This document shows positions 46,004 to 56,328 of a stretch of DNA of 64,000 nucleotides, in pieces. Within the stretch, counting starts at the first letter, position 1, and each line of letters starts with the position of its first letter. The stretch is from Alphaproteobacteria bacterium (GTDB lineage: Bacteria > Pseudomonadota > Alphaproteobacteria > Micropepsales > Micropepsaceae): assembly GCA_003158585.1 (NCBI GenBank), contig PMKE01000071.1, forward strand, positions 114,895-178,894. Direction: 5' to 3'. A program made the translations under genes and the position numbers. The notes under the pieces are model-generated. The model saw only the letters and a list, made by a program, of their open reading frames with translations, was not told the DNA's origin and did not search any database.

Positions 46004-46840
46004 TCAATTCGCCATGGCGCGAAACACCTTTGGGGACATGCCTCGCCACTTCCGGAAGGCATGGAAGAAACTGCCGTAATCGGTGAATCCGCAACGCATT
46101 GCTATTTCCTGCAGAGGCAGATCTGTCTCGCGCATGAGCGCGCACGCCCGCGCAACCCGGCGGCTGCGGACGGCGGCAGCCACCCCCTCGCCCTTGTGCT
46201 CCGCAAACAAGCGGTACAGTGCGGAACGGCTGAGATGGAACTGCGCGCAGATGTTTTCGCTGCTGAAGGGCTTGTCCAGATTGGCGTCGATATAGGCCTC
46301 AATGCGCTGAAGCAGCCGGCCTTTGTGCAGTGAAACCAGACCGCTTCTCAGAACATAGCTGATGCAAGCTTCGAGTATCTTGGCCGCCGCATTGATCCGC
46401 TCAGAAGTGAATGCGGGAATGCGCATCGTCGTTTTCATGCATGCGGCTCGCGATATGCCGAGGGCCGACGCCCGCATCGACATTTCAGCCAGGAATTTCT
46501 TGCGCTCCGGGACGTCCGAAATCTGCCCGAACATGATGTAACCGAGCAGAACCCCGTCGTCCTTTATCGGGGCCGTCGTCTCCAGCAGCCCGGCATGGCA
46601 ATGATACATCGTCAATTGGCCGGTCTTCCGGCAGCGTTCGAAGGATTGGACGTTGCTCGCCTCGCATCCCGCTTTGGTCTTCGGCGCATCGTGCATCAGT
46701 TGGCAGAAGGCGCAGTGCGATTCTGGATAGGACAGGATTTCCCGGTACTCGGGGTCGAAGAAAGCGATCTTTATACCAGTCAGCGTATGAAAACTGCGCA
46801 TGAGGTCGTAAAGTCCCGCACGGTTCAGGTCCACGCTCAT
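46004..46840 (-). CDS. AraC family transcriptional regulator with PocR sensory domain
   Basis: PocR-like 'FHTLTGIKIAFFDPEYREILSYPESHCAFCQLMH...CEASNVQSFERCRKTGQLTMYHCHAGL'; C-terminal AraC HTH 'LQEIAMRCGFTDYGSFFHAFRKWRGMSPKVFR'. Confidence 0.9.
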   Translation of the reverse strand: MSVDLNRAGLYDLMRSFHTLTGIKIAFFDPEYREILSYPESHCAFCQLMHDAPKTKAGCEASNVQSFERCRKTGQLTMYHCHAGLLETTAPIKDDGVLLGYIMFGQISDVPERKKFLAEMSMRASALGISRAACMKTTMRIPAFTSERINAAAKILEACISYVLRSGLVSLHKGRLLQRIEAYIDANLDKPFSSENICAQFHLSRSALYRLFAEHKGEGVAAAVRSRRVARACALMRETDLPLQEIAMRCGFTDYGSFFHAFRKWRGMSPKVFRAMAN

Positions 46841-46974
46841 GCGACTCTCCGCAAATCCCGTATCCGCGATGCCGTCAGCATCGTATACAATATGTGCAGG
46901 GCTCGATGGAAGGATGGAGCAAGCCATCGTACGCCAAGGGACTATTCCATCGAAGACTGAAACGGCCTGAAAGC

Positions 46975-48426
46975 TCAAAGCCCCGGCAGCCTGCGCAGCA
47001 GCGGATAAACCTCCCGGTATTTCGAGAACAAAGCATCGTACGAATTGTCCACATTGGGCGTGACCACACTCAGTGGCTGCACCCAGCGCCGAACCAGAGC
47101 GGCGAGCGGTTCCCCGCCAACCGCCGAGAACGCCAGCATCGCCGCGCCCAAGCATCCGGCCTCCTCGACATTCAGTCTGGAGATGGGGCGGTTGATCACG
47201 TCGGCTTTCAACTGTGTCCAGAACTGGGAACGGGCACCGCCGCCGATCGCGCGCAGTTCGCTCACCTCGCATCCGGATTCCCGCAAGATTTCCAAATTCA
47301 GCCGCATCTCCAGTGCCACACCCTCGAGAAGCGCGCGCAGGATCTCGCCCCGCGTGGTGTTCATACGCAGGCCACAAATGACACCCGGGGTGTTAACGTC
47401 GAAATAGGGCGTTCCTGACGGCGTCCAATATGGCAACACCAGGAGTTTTGTCGGGCTTTGGGCCGCCGTTGCCAGCAGCGCGTCGTAGCCCTCGGCGGGA
47501 GCGAACTGTTCCTTGAACCACCTCAGGATGTTTCCGCCGGTCAAGCTGTAGGCGACAGTAGCGTAACGGCCAGGAATAACATGGTCGTAAGTGCAAAGGT
47601 TGTTGCGCTGCAACTCGGCCGACAACACGGGAGATGCGAACGTCGGACAGATGCATTCCACCGATCCGGTGGCGTACATCGCCATTCCCGGCTCGACCGC
47701 GCCTGCGCCCAATGCGCCGCAAGTCTGATCGTGGCCGCCGGTGACAACCACGGCTCCCTTCGCCAGACCCAAGTCCGCCCTCACCTCGCCGACGATGGTT
47801 CCAGACGGCAGCGGAGCGGCAAGACGCTCGCGCGCAAGGCCTATCCTGTCCAGGATTTCGCCGCTCCACTCGTGCCGCCGCACGTCGAACAGCATCGTGC
47901 GCCCTGCCAGCGGCCAGCCCATGGAGGGCGGAACGCCAAGACGTGCATGCAGCAGGTCTTCAAAACAGAGAAACTTGGCGGCATGGCGCCAGACGTCGGG
48001 ACGATTGACCTTTAACCAGAGCAGCTTGAAAAGCGTGAAAAGGGGATGAGCCGTATGGCCTGTGATCTGGTAGAGACGGTCGGGGCCGAATTCTTCCGGC
48101 CATTCCCGGCTGAATTTGGCAGCACGGACATCCGACGACACCATGGCGGGACCGAGCGCACGACCATTTCGGTCGATCGGTGTAAATGCCTCGCCTTGGC
48201 TTGAGATACTGATTGCCTGGACCTTATCGGTACCAGCGCGCTGCGCCGCCTCCCGGATCACCGAAAGGCAGCAGTCCATCACCTGTTCCGAATCGAGCTC
48301 GGCACCGCCGTCATCGGTAAGATGGAGAGAATACGGCCGCTGGGCTTCCGCCAACTGCCGCCCATCCGCATTGAACACGGCAGCCTTGCAGCTGCCGGTT
48401 CCGATATCGATGCCCAGGACGCTCAT
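46975..48426 (-). CDS. FGGY family carbohydrate kinase (xylulokinase-like)
   Basis: 'MSVLGIDIGTGSCKAAVFNADGRQLAEAQRPY', 'VVVTGGHDQTCGALGAGAVEPGMAMYATGSVE', 'IGGGARSQFWTQLKADV'. Confidence 0.93.
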   Translation of the reverse strand: MSVLGIDIGTGSCKAAVFNADGRQLAEAQRPYSLHLTDDGGAELDSEQVMDCCLSVIREAAQRAGTDKVQAISISSQGEAFTPIDRNGRALGPAMVSSDVRAAKFSREWPEEFGPDRLYQITGHTAHPLFTLFKLLWLKVNRPDVWRHAAKFLCFEDLLHARLGVPPSMGWPLAGRTMLFDVRRHEWSGEILDRIGLARERLAAPLPSGTIVGEVRADLGLAKGAVVVTGGHDQTCGALGAGAVEPGMAMYATGSVECICPTFASPVLSAELQRNNLCTYDHVIPGRYATVAYSLTGGNILRWFKEQFAPAEGYDALLATAAQSPTKLLVLPYWTPSGTPYFDVNTPGVICGLRMNTTRGEILRALLEGVALEMRLNLEILRESGCEVSELRAIGGGARSQFWTQLKADVINRPISRLNVEEAGCLGAAMLAFSAVGGEPLAALVRRWVQPLSVVTPNVDNSYDALFSKYREVYPLLRRLPGL

Positions 48427-48427
48427 A

Positions 48428-49828
48428 TTACCAGCTCTGAAGATCGTATCCCAGGTATGTCGTAAGCGCGTGACGCACTGCATCGCCCACATGCCCACGC
48501 GTCATGCTGGTGTGATGGCGGTAGCCCGAGCGTCCGAGGATATGCAGCTTGTGCTGCAGATCGGCAATTTCGGCGACCCCTGCGCATCCGAAGTAGTCCT
48601 TGGCGATCACGTCGTTCGTGATGTTCCCTTCATCGACGTAGAACGTCAACTTCCCGTTCTCCGTTATGCAGCTCGCGTACGTCATGGGCATCGGGGCGAT
48701 GCGCCCGACATTCGGTCCCCAACCGCAGCCGTCGCCCAGGTCCTTGGCGAACATGGGGTGATCGATGACCTTCCCCTTTGCCGCCATCAGAGACTGCGGA
48801 ACCGGGCCGCAATGGAAAAGAATGCACTTGTCGCCTTCGTCGCCGTAATTGTTGTTCCAATCCAGGCAGGTCGACGGCTCCTGGGACGCCAGATGCAGCG
48901 CCTGCATCATGACGGCATTGCAGACGTCAACCTCGCAGGCACACGGGATGAGCCGATCATTGATTTCGCTCACCAGCAGGCAAGGGGCGACCCTTAGCTG
49001 CATCTCGAGTTCGATCCAGCAGCGGATGGCGATGGTGTCCAGCTTTGCCTCGGCGATGAGATCGTCCAGGACGACACCGAGCTTTGCCATCGTCACCATG
49101 GAAGCTGCCGGAACGGCACAGCAATCGGAGTACGCCTGCAGCCGAATATTTTTGGCAACGACCTTTTCATCGTTGTCCGCAAGCTTGTTCACGGACGCGA
49201 TGACACTCGACAGATCGAAGGTTTCGCAGGTGATGCCGTGCCTCTGAAGCGCGAGCTCGTCGAAACGCACCGTCTTAAACGCCGTCGTTCTGGCACCGAT
49301 AACGCCGAGAGTCACGTTCTTCATACCGCTTACGACGCGGCACACGCGGGCGAAATCGTGAACCTGAGCGGCGAACGTATCACTCTTGGGATGAACGGTG
49401 TGCGGAGGAAATGACGTGTACTTCACGCCGTACTGATAGAACACGTCCATCACGGAGAACTTGCCGCAGTAAGCATCCCGTCTTTCCTTGAAGCTCATTT
49501 TATCGAGTTCGTCGGGATATGCCTGCACCAGGATCGGAACGCCCGCATCCTTCAAAGCGGCCACGGCGCCGATTTCGTCGCCGAAATTCGGCAGAGACAG
49601 GATCACGCCGTCGAATTGTCCCACCTTGCCGGCCAACCAGGCAGCGTATTTCTCGCCTTCCGCGGCCCCCTCCACTGCTCCGAATCGTGTCGCATCGGCG
49701 GGCATCAGCAGCGTGCCATAGCCCAGATCCCTCAGGCGACTCTCCATTTCGGCTCTGGCGCCTGCGATCAATGTTTCCGGAAAAAAGCCGCGATTTCCGA
49801 AGAACAGGGCAAAGGTCGTTTTTTTCAT
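48428..49828 (-). CDS. L-fucose/L-arabinose isomerase superfamily protein
   Basis: 'FALFFGNRGFFPETLIAGARAEME'; overall FucI/AraA-like length (467 aa); clustered with FGGY kinase and aldolase. Confidence 0.78.
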   Translation of the reverse strand: MKKTTFALFFGNRGFFPETLIAGARAEMESRLRDLGYGTLLMPADATRFGAVEGAAEGEKYAAWLAGKVGQFDGVILSLPNFGDEIGAVAALKDAGVPILVQAYPDELDKMSFKERRDAYCGKFSVMDVFYQYGVKYTSFPPHTVHPKSDTFAAQVHDFARVCRVVSGMKNVTLGVIGARTTAFKTVRFDELALQRHGITCETFDLSSVIASVNKLADNDEKVVAKNIRLQAYSDCCAVPAASMVTMAKLGVVLDDLIAEAKLDTIAIRCWIELEMQLRVAPCLLVSEINDRLIPCACEVDVCNAVMMQALHLASQEPSTCLDWNNNYGDEGDKCILFHCGPVPQSLMAAKGKVIDHPMFAKDLGDGCGWGPNVGRIAPMPMTYASCITENGKLTFYVDEGNITNDVIAKDYFGCAGVAEIADLQHKLHILGRSGYRHHTSMTRGHVGDAVRHALTTYLGYDLQSW

Positions 49829-49829
49829 T

Positions 49830-50744
49830 TTAATTCCTCCGTTCGTTCTCGATGCGGAGAGCCAAACCGCTGATCTCGAGATCGTTCTTGATGACATGGA
49901 CCGCAGCATCGTAGACGGCGTCTTGTGCCTTCACGATGGATTCGCCGACAAACCGCTCGTAGGGCTGACGCGTTGCGGTTCCGATGTTTATCTTCGCAAT
50001 ACCGTGACGGACACTCTGCAGAACGTATTCTTTGCGGATGCCGGTGCCGCCGTGCAGCACCAGAGGCACATTGGTGGCCGTGCGAAGCTTTTCCAGCACT
50101 TCGATGTTCAGGCGGGCTTCCACCTTTTTTTGCGTTCGCGCCGCGGCCGAAATGGCACCGTGGACGCTTCCGACCGCGACGGAAAGCCAATCGACGCCCG
50201 ATTCGCGGACAAAACGCGAAGCCTCGTCCGGATCGGTGAAGCCTTTGCCGGAAGCAAATAGTTCATCGTACGGCGGCAGCGGCCCCGCCTCGTGACCCAT
50301 GACCGCGCCCAGTTCGCCTTCCACGGCCGCGCCGTGTTTGTGCGCGAGTTCCGCGATCGTGCGCGTCGCGTAGATGTTGTCGGCCAGCGGCAGACGCGAA
50401 CCGTCGACCATGACGGATTCGAAACCTTCCTGAAGCGCCGTCCGGATATCTGCGACGTAATCGACGCGCAGATTGTCTTCGTCGATGACCGGCACATGGT
50501 CGAGGTGCAGGTGCGTGAACTTCGGATCGGCGGTTCTCCTGTACTCCGCCGCGATCGCCGCAATGCTGCGCGCCTCGAACTTGATCCACTCCAGCCGCGC
50601 CACCGCGATGAGGCCGACGCAATTCTCGTCGCGCAGGGCATGCACAATGGGCGTCATCATCGGCAGATACGGGATATTGAAAGCCGGCACCGCTGCCTGG
50701 ATGCGCCTTGCGTTGGCTATGACTTCAGCAACCTTCATCGTCAA
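49830..50744 (-). CDS. Class II fructose/tagatose-bisphosphate aldolase family protein
   Basis: 'AFNIPYLPMMTPIVHALRDENC', 'AAVEGELGAVMG', 'VPLVLHGGTGIRKEYVLQSVRHGIAKINIGTATR'. Confidence 0.92.
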   Translation of the reverse strand: MTMKVAEVIANARRIQAAVPAFNIPYLPMMTPIVHALRDENCVGLIAVARLEWIKFEARSIAAIAAEYRRTADPKFTHLHLDHVPVIDEDNLRVDYVADIRTALQEGFESVMVDGSRLPLADNIYATRTIAELAHKHGAAVEGELGAVMGHEAGPLPPYDELFASGKGFTDPDEASRFVRESGVDWLSVAVGSVHGAISAAARTQKKVEARLNIEVLEKLRTATNVPLVLHGGTGIRKEYVLQSVRHGIAKINIGTATRQPYERFVGESIVKAQDAVYDAAVHVIKNDLEISGLALRIENERRN

Positions 50745-51087
50745 TTCCTGTCAATTCGGTGGTTTTGCCAAACGCAGGCGGCAGCGCCGGGTAACCCGGT
50801 TGGCGTCGTCCGCGCGTCTTCTTTGGCACTCCCCAGCCGCCTTGGCGTCTCTTCGTGGTTCTTGACCATCCACGGTCACGTTCGGACCGGTATTTTTCAT
50901 TGTGATCTAATAGGCGCCTTGAGGCGCGCCGCCGCAATAGGGCATGCCAATGCATCCCAGAATATTGGGACAAAACTGCATATTCTGAGACAAAAGAAAT
51001 ACGCCGGGGACATTGAACTATGAATCAGCGAAATACTTCGCGGAGCATTCCAGAGCCGCGCCAAACTCACAACTCTGCAAATCAGTG

Positions 51088-53019
51088 CTAGTGCCGGCTC
51101 ACCGCCATTTCGAACGGAACGGCCGGCAGACGCGATGTATCGTACAGCGTGCAAACGGGACCGGCGCCCCAGCAATAGCGCACCCGGGTCGGATGGACGC
51201 CCTTCTGCACGCTGAGCTTGACCGTATCGCCCGCAATCGTGGCGGAGGCAAAACGGCACGTCGCGTCGCAAAGTTCGAACCCGATCGGCGAAACCGCCCC
51301 CACGGCAGCCAGCTGGCCGTTGATCCCGCCGAACGTGACGGTCACGATGCGTCCCTTCAATTCCGCGCGCACCGGCTGCGGCCCGGGCTTCAGCGTCTTA
51401 TTGCCATAGATCAACCGCTCGGCGGCCAGCGCCAAGCGCCGCCCCACCTCTTGTTTATTGGTGAAATGAACCCCCATGCGGTCGCCGATGTCGATTGTCA
51501 CCGCCAGCGCCGCATTGGGATCGTCTGCCGCCACGAGGCGCTGGGCTTCACGAATCCGAGCCCAATTGGAGTTCTCAGGCGCGAACGGCGGCTGGCCGAA
51601 ATCGGACAGTTGCACGATCAGGAACGGCAGCTTTGGCGCCGCAAACGCCGTGCGCCAGCCGGTCATCAACGCCTTGAGAAGCCCGGCATAGGAATCCGGA
51701 TCGCCCGCATTTCCTTCGCCCTGATACCACAACACGCCGCTGAGGCCGTAGGGTGCCAGCGGCGCAATCATGCCGTTATAGGCAACCGTCACGCCAAGGA
51801 TGGGTCCCCACGGCAACTGCGGTGCGGTGCCGACGGTGGCCGGCACTTGCTGGTAACGCCACGGTCCGGCAAGCGGCACCGTCGTGCCGTCGGCCAAACG
51901 GAGTGCCCGCGCACTCGGCGAGCCGGACAGACCGCATAGTTTCCAGACGCATTGGACGTTAATGAGAATGTCATTGACGCCTTCGTGCAACGTGTCCGCC
52001 GGCAGCGCGTAGGTGCGGTCCTGGACGAAGGCCCAGGTGTCGGCGATGAAACGGCCGTTGACCCAGGTCTGGTCTTCGTCGGTGATGGTGCCGAGCGCCA
52101 GCTCCGCCTTTTGCGCCGCCTGCGCCGCCGTTAGCGCGACCGACGTGCGGAACCAGACATGACCGGTGAAATCCTGGAGCGACGGCACGCCCCATCCGGT
52201 CCAGACACCGAGCCCTTTCGGCGCCTCGGCCCAGCCGGAACTCGACGCCGGGTCTGCCCACGGCGCCACGCCGAGGCGCTGACGCCACCACGCCTCGATC
52301 AGCCTGCCCCAATGGGCGAGGCCGGCTGCCGGATCGCCGGCATAGAGCTTCAGCGCTTCGAGCCGTTCGTCATCGCCGCCCGCTTGATGAAGCGCATTGG
52401 CACTCATGAAACTGGTGATGTTGGCGCCCGACCACGGCGCCGAGATCAGCCCCAATGGGACATGCTGGGATTCCTGTAAGGATCGGGCGAAGAAGTAGCA
52501 GACCGCCGAGAAGTCCGGCACCGATTTCGGCGAGGCCGCGGTCCAGACTGCCGACGCCGGCAAAACCGATTGCGGCGCGCCTTTGGCAACGTTGGGAACG
52601 TTCAAGAGGCGAATGGTATCGTTGGCCGATTCCTGGATATCGGTCCAGGCATCGTTGGCACCCGAAACCTGAAAGGCCATGTTGGACTGGCCGGAACAGA
52701 GATAGACGTCGCCGATCAGGATGTCGGAAAGGGTCTGGCTCGCGCCCGCGCCGGTCTTGACCGACAGCGTATACGGCCCGCCCGCTGCGAAGGGCGCAAG
52801 TTCGACGTGCCAATTTCCTGCACTGTCCGCCTTGGCGCTCGCAGATGCTGCGCCGAGCGAAACCGTCAGCGTCACCCCAGGCGGTGCCGTGCCCCACAGC
52901 CGGACCGGCGCATCGCGCTGCAGCACCGCGTGATCCTGAAACACCGGGTTTAGCAGGCTTTCACCGTGCGCCGGCAACACCAGCAGCATCAGAAGCGCAA
53001 CGATTCGGAACGGGGGCAT
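51088..53019 (-). CDS. Sialate O-acetylesterase-like SGNH esterase, secreted
   Basis: Signal peptide; 'PVFQDHAVLQRDAPVRLWGTAPPGVTLTVSLG', 'YLCSGQSNMAFQV', 'GVLWYQGEGNAGDPDSYAGLL'. Confidence 0.93.
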   Translation of the reverse strand: MPPFRIVALLMLLVLPAHGESLLNPVFQDHAVLQRDAPVRLWGTAPPGVTLTVSLGAASASAKADSAGNWHVELAPFAAGGPYTLSVKTGAGASQTLSDILIGDVYLCSGQSNMAFQVSGANDAWTDIQESANDTIRLLNVPNVAKGAPQSVLPASAVWTAASPKSVPDFSAVCYFFARSLQESQHVPLGLISAPWSGANITSFMSANALHQAGGDDERLEALKLYAGDPAAGLAHWGRLIEAWWRQRLGVAPWADPASSSGWAEAPKGLGVWTGWGVPSLQDFTGHVWFRTSVALTAAQAAQKAELALGTITDEDQTWVNGRFIADTWAFVQDRTYALPADTLHEGVNDILINVQCVWKLCGLSGSPSARALRLADGTTVPLAGPWRYQQVPATVGTAPQLPWGPILGVTVAYNGMIAPLAPYGLSGVLWYQGEGNAGDPDSYAGLLKALMTGWRTAFAAPKLPFLIVQLSDFGQPPFAPENSNWARIREAQRLVAADDPNAALAVTIDIGDRMGVHFTNKQEVGRRLALAAERLIYGNKTLKPGPQPVRAELKGRIVTVTFGGINGQLAAVGAVSPIGFELCDATCRFASATIAGDTVKLSVQKGVHPTRVRYCWGAGPVCTLYDTSRLPAVPFEMAVSRH

Positions 53020-53102
53020 CTTGCTCTCCTCTTATTTCACAATAGCGAAAGAGGCGCTTGCCGAGCAGCGAATATCGCCGAAATACGCGTCGCTTTATGT
53101 CG

Positions 53103-54263
53103 TTACACCATTGCCTGCAGCCCCTCGATCTCGGAAGCGACTTTTGCCGCGTCGGATCGGTCAGCAAGGAACTGGATGGTCACATCGAAAGCCTGTGTCG
53201 CCCCCGGACCAAGATGCTGCAGCCGGCCATGTGCTTCCTCGACTTTTCGCGGATGCGGGTAGTTCGATGCAGGCTCCAAGCCCGTTACGTAGCCTTGCTG
53301 GTAGGAATTGGTGTTTTTCCACAGCGTGAAGAACGGCAGCTGGTCGAGAGAAAAGCGAACCGCGGCACCATTGCTGCCGTCCGGGCCGACCAGGGCTACG
53401 AGGGTGCGAAGCTTGGAATCCCCCTGCAGTTCGAGGCCGTACAAATCTTCGGCGATCCCGCTTACCGGTCCCGAATAGCGTTGCCAGTTCGCGAGATTCT
53501 TCGTGGCCGTCTCGCTGAGCGGGACGACACGCTTCACCGGCGCCATAATGCGAGCCCCCTCGCCCAGAACCGGACGCCCGAAGTTGGTGTGATAGATGAT
53601 CTGGTAGGGGCTGGTGACATCCAATTTGTTGGTCAGGCGGTCGTGGATGTGCAGAGCCCCCGTACCGGGCTCGATCACCAGCTCGGTCAGCGTTTCCAGA
53701 TTGGCAAACGCGAACGTCTTTTCTTTCAGAAGACCGGTGAGCTTGATCCGGTGGGGGGCTTGACGTTCCACCTCCACGGTCACCAGGGACGCCGGCGTGT
53801 TTGCCGCTCTGCCATGCAGCGTGAAAATCCGGTCGCCATCCCTGTAGGGATGCCCGGTCCATTCGTAGCCGCACCGCACCAGCAGCTCGTTGAAGCCTTC
53901 AAGCCACCCGAGGCCGCCGCGGCCGGTCAAATCCACAAATGAGGGATGCACGATCTCGTCTACCGGCGATTCCCAGCCGAATTCAACGCCGCGATAGGTC
54001 GCCTTATAGATGCCCATGCCCCTGGTCGGAATAACAAGGACGGACAGTTCTCCCGCCTCTATACCGACCAGCGTGCTGCCTTCCTGCTTGCCACCGTGCA
54101 GGGTCTTCTTCCAGATCTTGAAGGGAACATGATCGCCAAGTCCAAGCTTCTCGCTTGCGAGGGACCAGTTCGGCACCTCGATATTGTTGCCGGCGTCGGT
54201 CAAGACAAAGCGAACAAACCGGTCGTTATTGTCCGAAGCAACACTGCCAGCTGGCTCAGTCAT
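53103..54263 (-). CDS. DUF4432-type aldose-1-epimerase-like protein
   Basis: 'SVLVIPTRGMGIYKATYRGVEFGWESPVDEIVHPSFVDLTGRGGLGWLEGFNELLVRCGYEWTGHPYRDG'. Confidence 0.85.
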   Translation of the reverse strand: MTEPAGSVASDNNDRFVRFVLTDAGNNIEVPNWSLASEKLGLGDHVPFKIWKKTLHGGKQEGSTLVGIEAGELSVLVIPTRGMGIYKATYRGVEFGWESPVDEIVHPSFVDLTGRGGLGWLEGFNELLVRCGYEWTGHPYRDGDRIFTLHGRAANTPASLVTVEVERQAPHRIKLTGLLKEKTFAFANLETLTELVIEPGTGALHIHDRLTNKLDVTSPYQIIYHTNFGRPVLGEGARIMAPVKRVVPLSETATKNLANWQRYSGPVSGIAEDLYGLELQGDSKLRTLVALVGPDGSNGAAVRFSLDQLPFFTLWKNTNSYQQGYVTGLEPASNYPHPRKVEEAHGRLQHLGPGATQAFDVTIQFLADRSDAAKVASEIEGLQAMV

Positions 54264-54277
54264 GGCAGATCTCCTCT

Positions 54278-55321
54278 TTATGTCCCAACAAATACGAGTT
54301 GCGGGCTGGAACGCCACCCCCACTGCGCCGGAAGCGCAAGGCATTCGACCACTGAATCTACGGAGGCCGTTGCCGAAACCGAGCGCAGAGCGCTCGCAGC
54401 GGAGCAATGGCCTAGCACCAGGCTGTCTTCGAGCGACCACTGCTCGTGCAATCCGTAGAGCGCGCCGGCCGCAAACGCATCGCCCGCGCCGTTTGAACTT
54501 TTGATGGCGTCCTGCGGCACCCGGAGCGAGGGGTGGCCGATGACCCGTCCGTCGCGGGAAGCAGCTACGCAACCTTCCGGGAAATGGACGACGACGACGT
54601 CCTGCACCCCGCGATCGAGGAGCATACGGGCCGCCTTGCTTGCCTCCGCCGCGGACACGCGACCGTCATCGACGACGCGCAGCCCTGTAAGGGCCCCCGC
54701 CTCGTAGTCATTGATAATGAGAGAGTCGAGGAGGGCCAAGCAGGGATCGCCAAGTCTTCGAATCTCCTCCGGCTTGGAGGAGACGAGTTCGAGATTGGTC
54801 TTCAGTCCTGCTTTCCGCGCCTTGGCGAGCACCGCGACCCAGCCGTTCGCATAATCCCGACAGGCTTGATCCAGCTGCCGGTGGATACCGGGAGCGCCCA
54901 AATGCAGTATGCGCAACGGCAGATCGGAAAACTCGAAATGGCCGGGGTTCAAAAGCGCATTCGCGCCCTGCAGGTGGAAGAACGTCCGCTTGCCGGTAGT
55001 CTGTACCGTCATCACGTCGGTCTGGGACGTACAAACCCCACTGAGCACATGGATGTGATCCGTGTTGATGCCTCGATCTTTGCACGCGCTGAGCAGAAAC
55101 TGCCCCGCATCGTCATCGCCGACGGCCCCCATTCCCCAGATTGGAAAAGGGGCGCCCAAACGGGTCAGATTCATCGCGACATTGTGCGCAGGGCCGCCGC
55201 CATTAGTACGGAAATCCGTGACATTGGTCAGCGTTTCCTCTGCGGGCCAGTGCGATATCGACTTGTCGTTATCGACGAGCCAGCAGCCGGCACAGAGGAT
55301 CCCGGACCTGGCCATCGTCAC
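54278..55321 (-). CDS. PfkB family carbohydrate kinase
   Basis: 'NGGGPAHNVAMNLTRLGAPFPIWGMGAVGDDDAGQFLL'; C-terminal 'SNGAGDAFAAGALYGLHE'. Confidence 0.92.
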   Translation of the reverse strand: MTMARSGILCAGCWLVDNDKSISHWPAEETLTNVTDFRTNGGGPAHNVAMNLTRLGAPFPIWGMGAVGDDDAGQFLLSACKDRGINTDHIHVLSGVCTSQTDVMTVQTTGKRTFFHLQGANALLNPGHFEFSDLPLRILHLGAPGIHRQLDQACRDYANGWVAVLAKARKAGLKTNLELVSSKPEEIRRLGDPCLALLDSLIINDYEAGALTGLRVVDDGRVSAAEASKAARMLLDRGVQDVVVVHFPEGCVAASRDGRVIGHPSLRVPQDAIKSSNGAGDAFAAGALYGLHEQWSLEDSLVLGHCSAASALRSVSATASVDSVVECLALPAQWGWRSSPQLVFVGT

Positions 55322-56325
55322 ATCTCCAACTTGAGTACCGGATCGCTGACGACGATGTCTTCCTCGAGACTCAGGGTCGGCTGGATGCCCCAGCTCTGCA
55401 GCGCGTCGTGATATAGCCGGACAGCCTCCTTGGGGGCCACATCGCCTTCAATTACGCGGCGCATCAACCCCAATAGGGTCACCGGGTCATCCGCGTAATT
55501 GATCTTGCGCCCGAATAACGCGACGCGCGCGCCGGCACGAACGGACTGGGACAGCAGCTCGAACAAGTCCCGGGTGGTACCCTTCGCGCCGCCAAGAATG
55601 CCGACGATCAAGCGCTCCGGATCGTAGGAGGTCAATTCCTCCATGGCACGCCGGCCATTGAACGCAATCTTCAGAAAGATCGGCTGTTGGGCCGAAACAA
55701 CGCCCGCTAAGCATCGCGTGATGCTGTCTCCCACAAACGTACCGACGGACTCGGGCGGAAGGTCGGCGTCGGCCGGCGGGTTGAATACCTCCAGGAAGTG
55801 CCGCATTCCGACCGCGGCAGCATCCTCACGGAATAGCGAATACGCCTCCAGGGTGTACAGATCGCGATCGGGATCGTTGGAAAACGTAATCGAGTAGAGA
55901 CCGAGGTCGACGAACTTCCTGACGGCTTCAAGGTCGGCCGTCCGGAACGGTCTCGATTGGGCTTTGGCGTACCGCCCGCCGCGCGGCGACCAGATGTCGG
56001 TTGTATCGTTGCATCGTACCGCCGGTGTCACCGCCGTGCTTTCGAACAGTTTCTCTCCCGCCAGAATCTCGATGGTCGAGGCGCTCGCCAGCAGAATATC
56101 GATTTCTCCCGAATGGACGATCTTTCGCATCGCTTCAAGGTAGGCTTTCCGGCTGGCAAAGGCGTGCGCGTGGCCAATGGCTTCTTGCCCCCTTGCCGGC
56201 CCCGGGGCCATTTGGCCCAACGCCATATCGGCGTCCTTTGCGTCCGCGATGATGAAATCCTTCGGAGTATATTCACCGTCGCGAATCTTCGCGAGTTTTT
56301 GGTCGAGGCTCTTCATGGTTCGCAT
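55318..56325 (-). CDS. Putative TIM-barrel aldolase (DhnA/LacD/DeoC-like), uncertain family
   Basis: 335 aa, 'VHSGEIDILLASASTIEILAGEKLF', 'PIFLKIAFNGRRAMEELTSYDPERLIVGILGGAKGTTRDLFELLSQSVRAGARVALFGRKI'; ATGA overlap with PfkB kinase. Confidence 0.6.
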   Translation of the reverse strand: MRTMKSLDQKLAKIRDGEYTPKDFIIADAKDADMALGQMAPGPARGQEAIGHAHAFASRKAYLEAMRKIVHSGEIDILLASASTIEILAGEKLFESTAVTPAVRCNDTTDIWSPRGGRYAKAQSRPFRTADLEAVRKFVDLGLYSITFSNDPDRDLYTLEAYSLFREDAAAVGMRHFLEVFNPPADADLPPESVGTFVGDSITRCLAGVVSAQQPIFLKIAFNGRRAMEELTSYDPERLIVGILGGAKGTTRDLFELLSQSVRAGARVALFGRKINYADDPVTLLGLMRRVIEGDVAPKEAVRLYHDALQSWGIQPTLSLEEDIVVSDPVLKLEM

Positions 56326-56328
56326 CTC

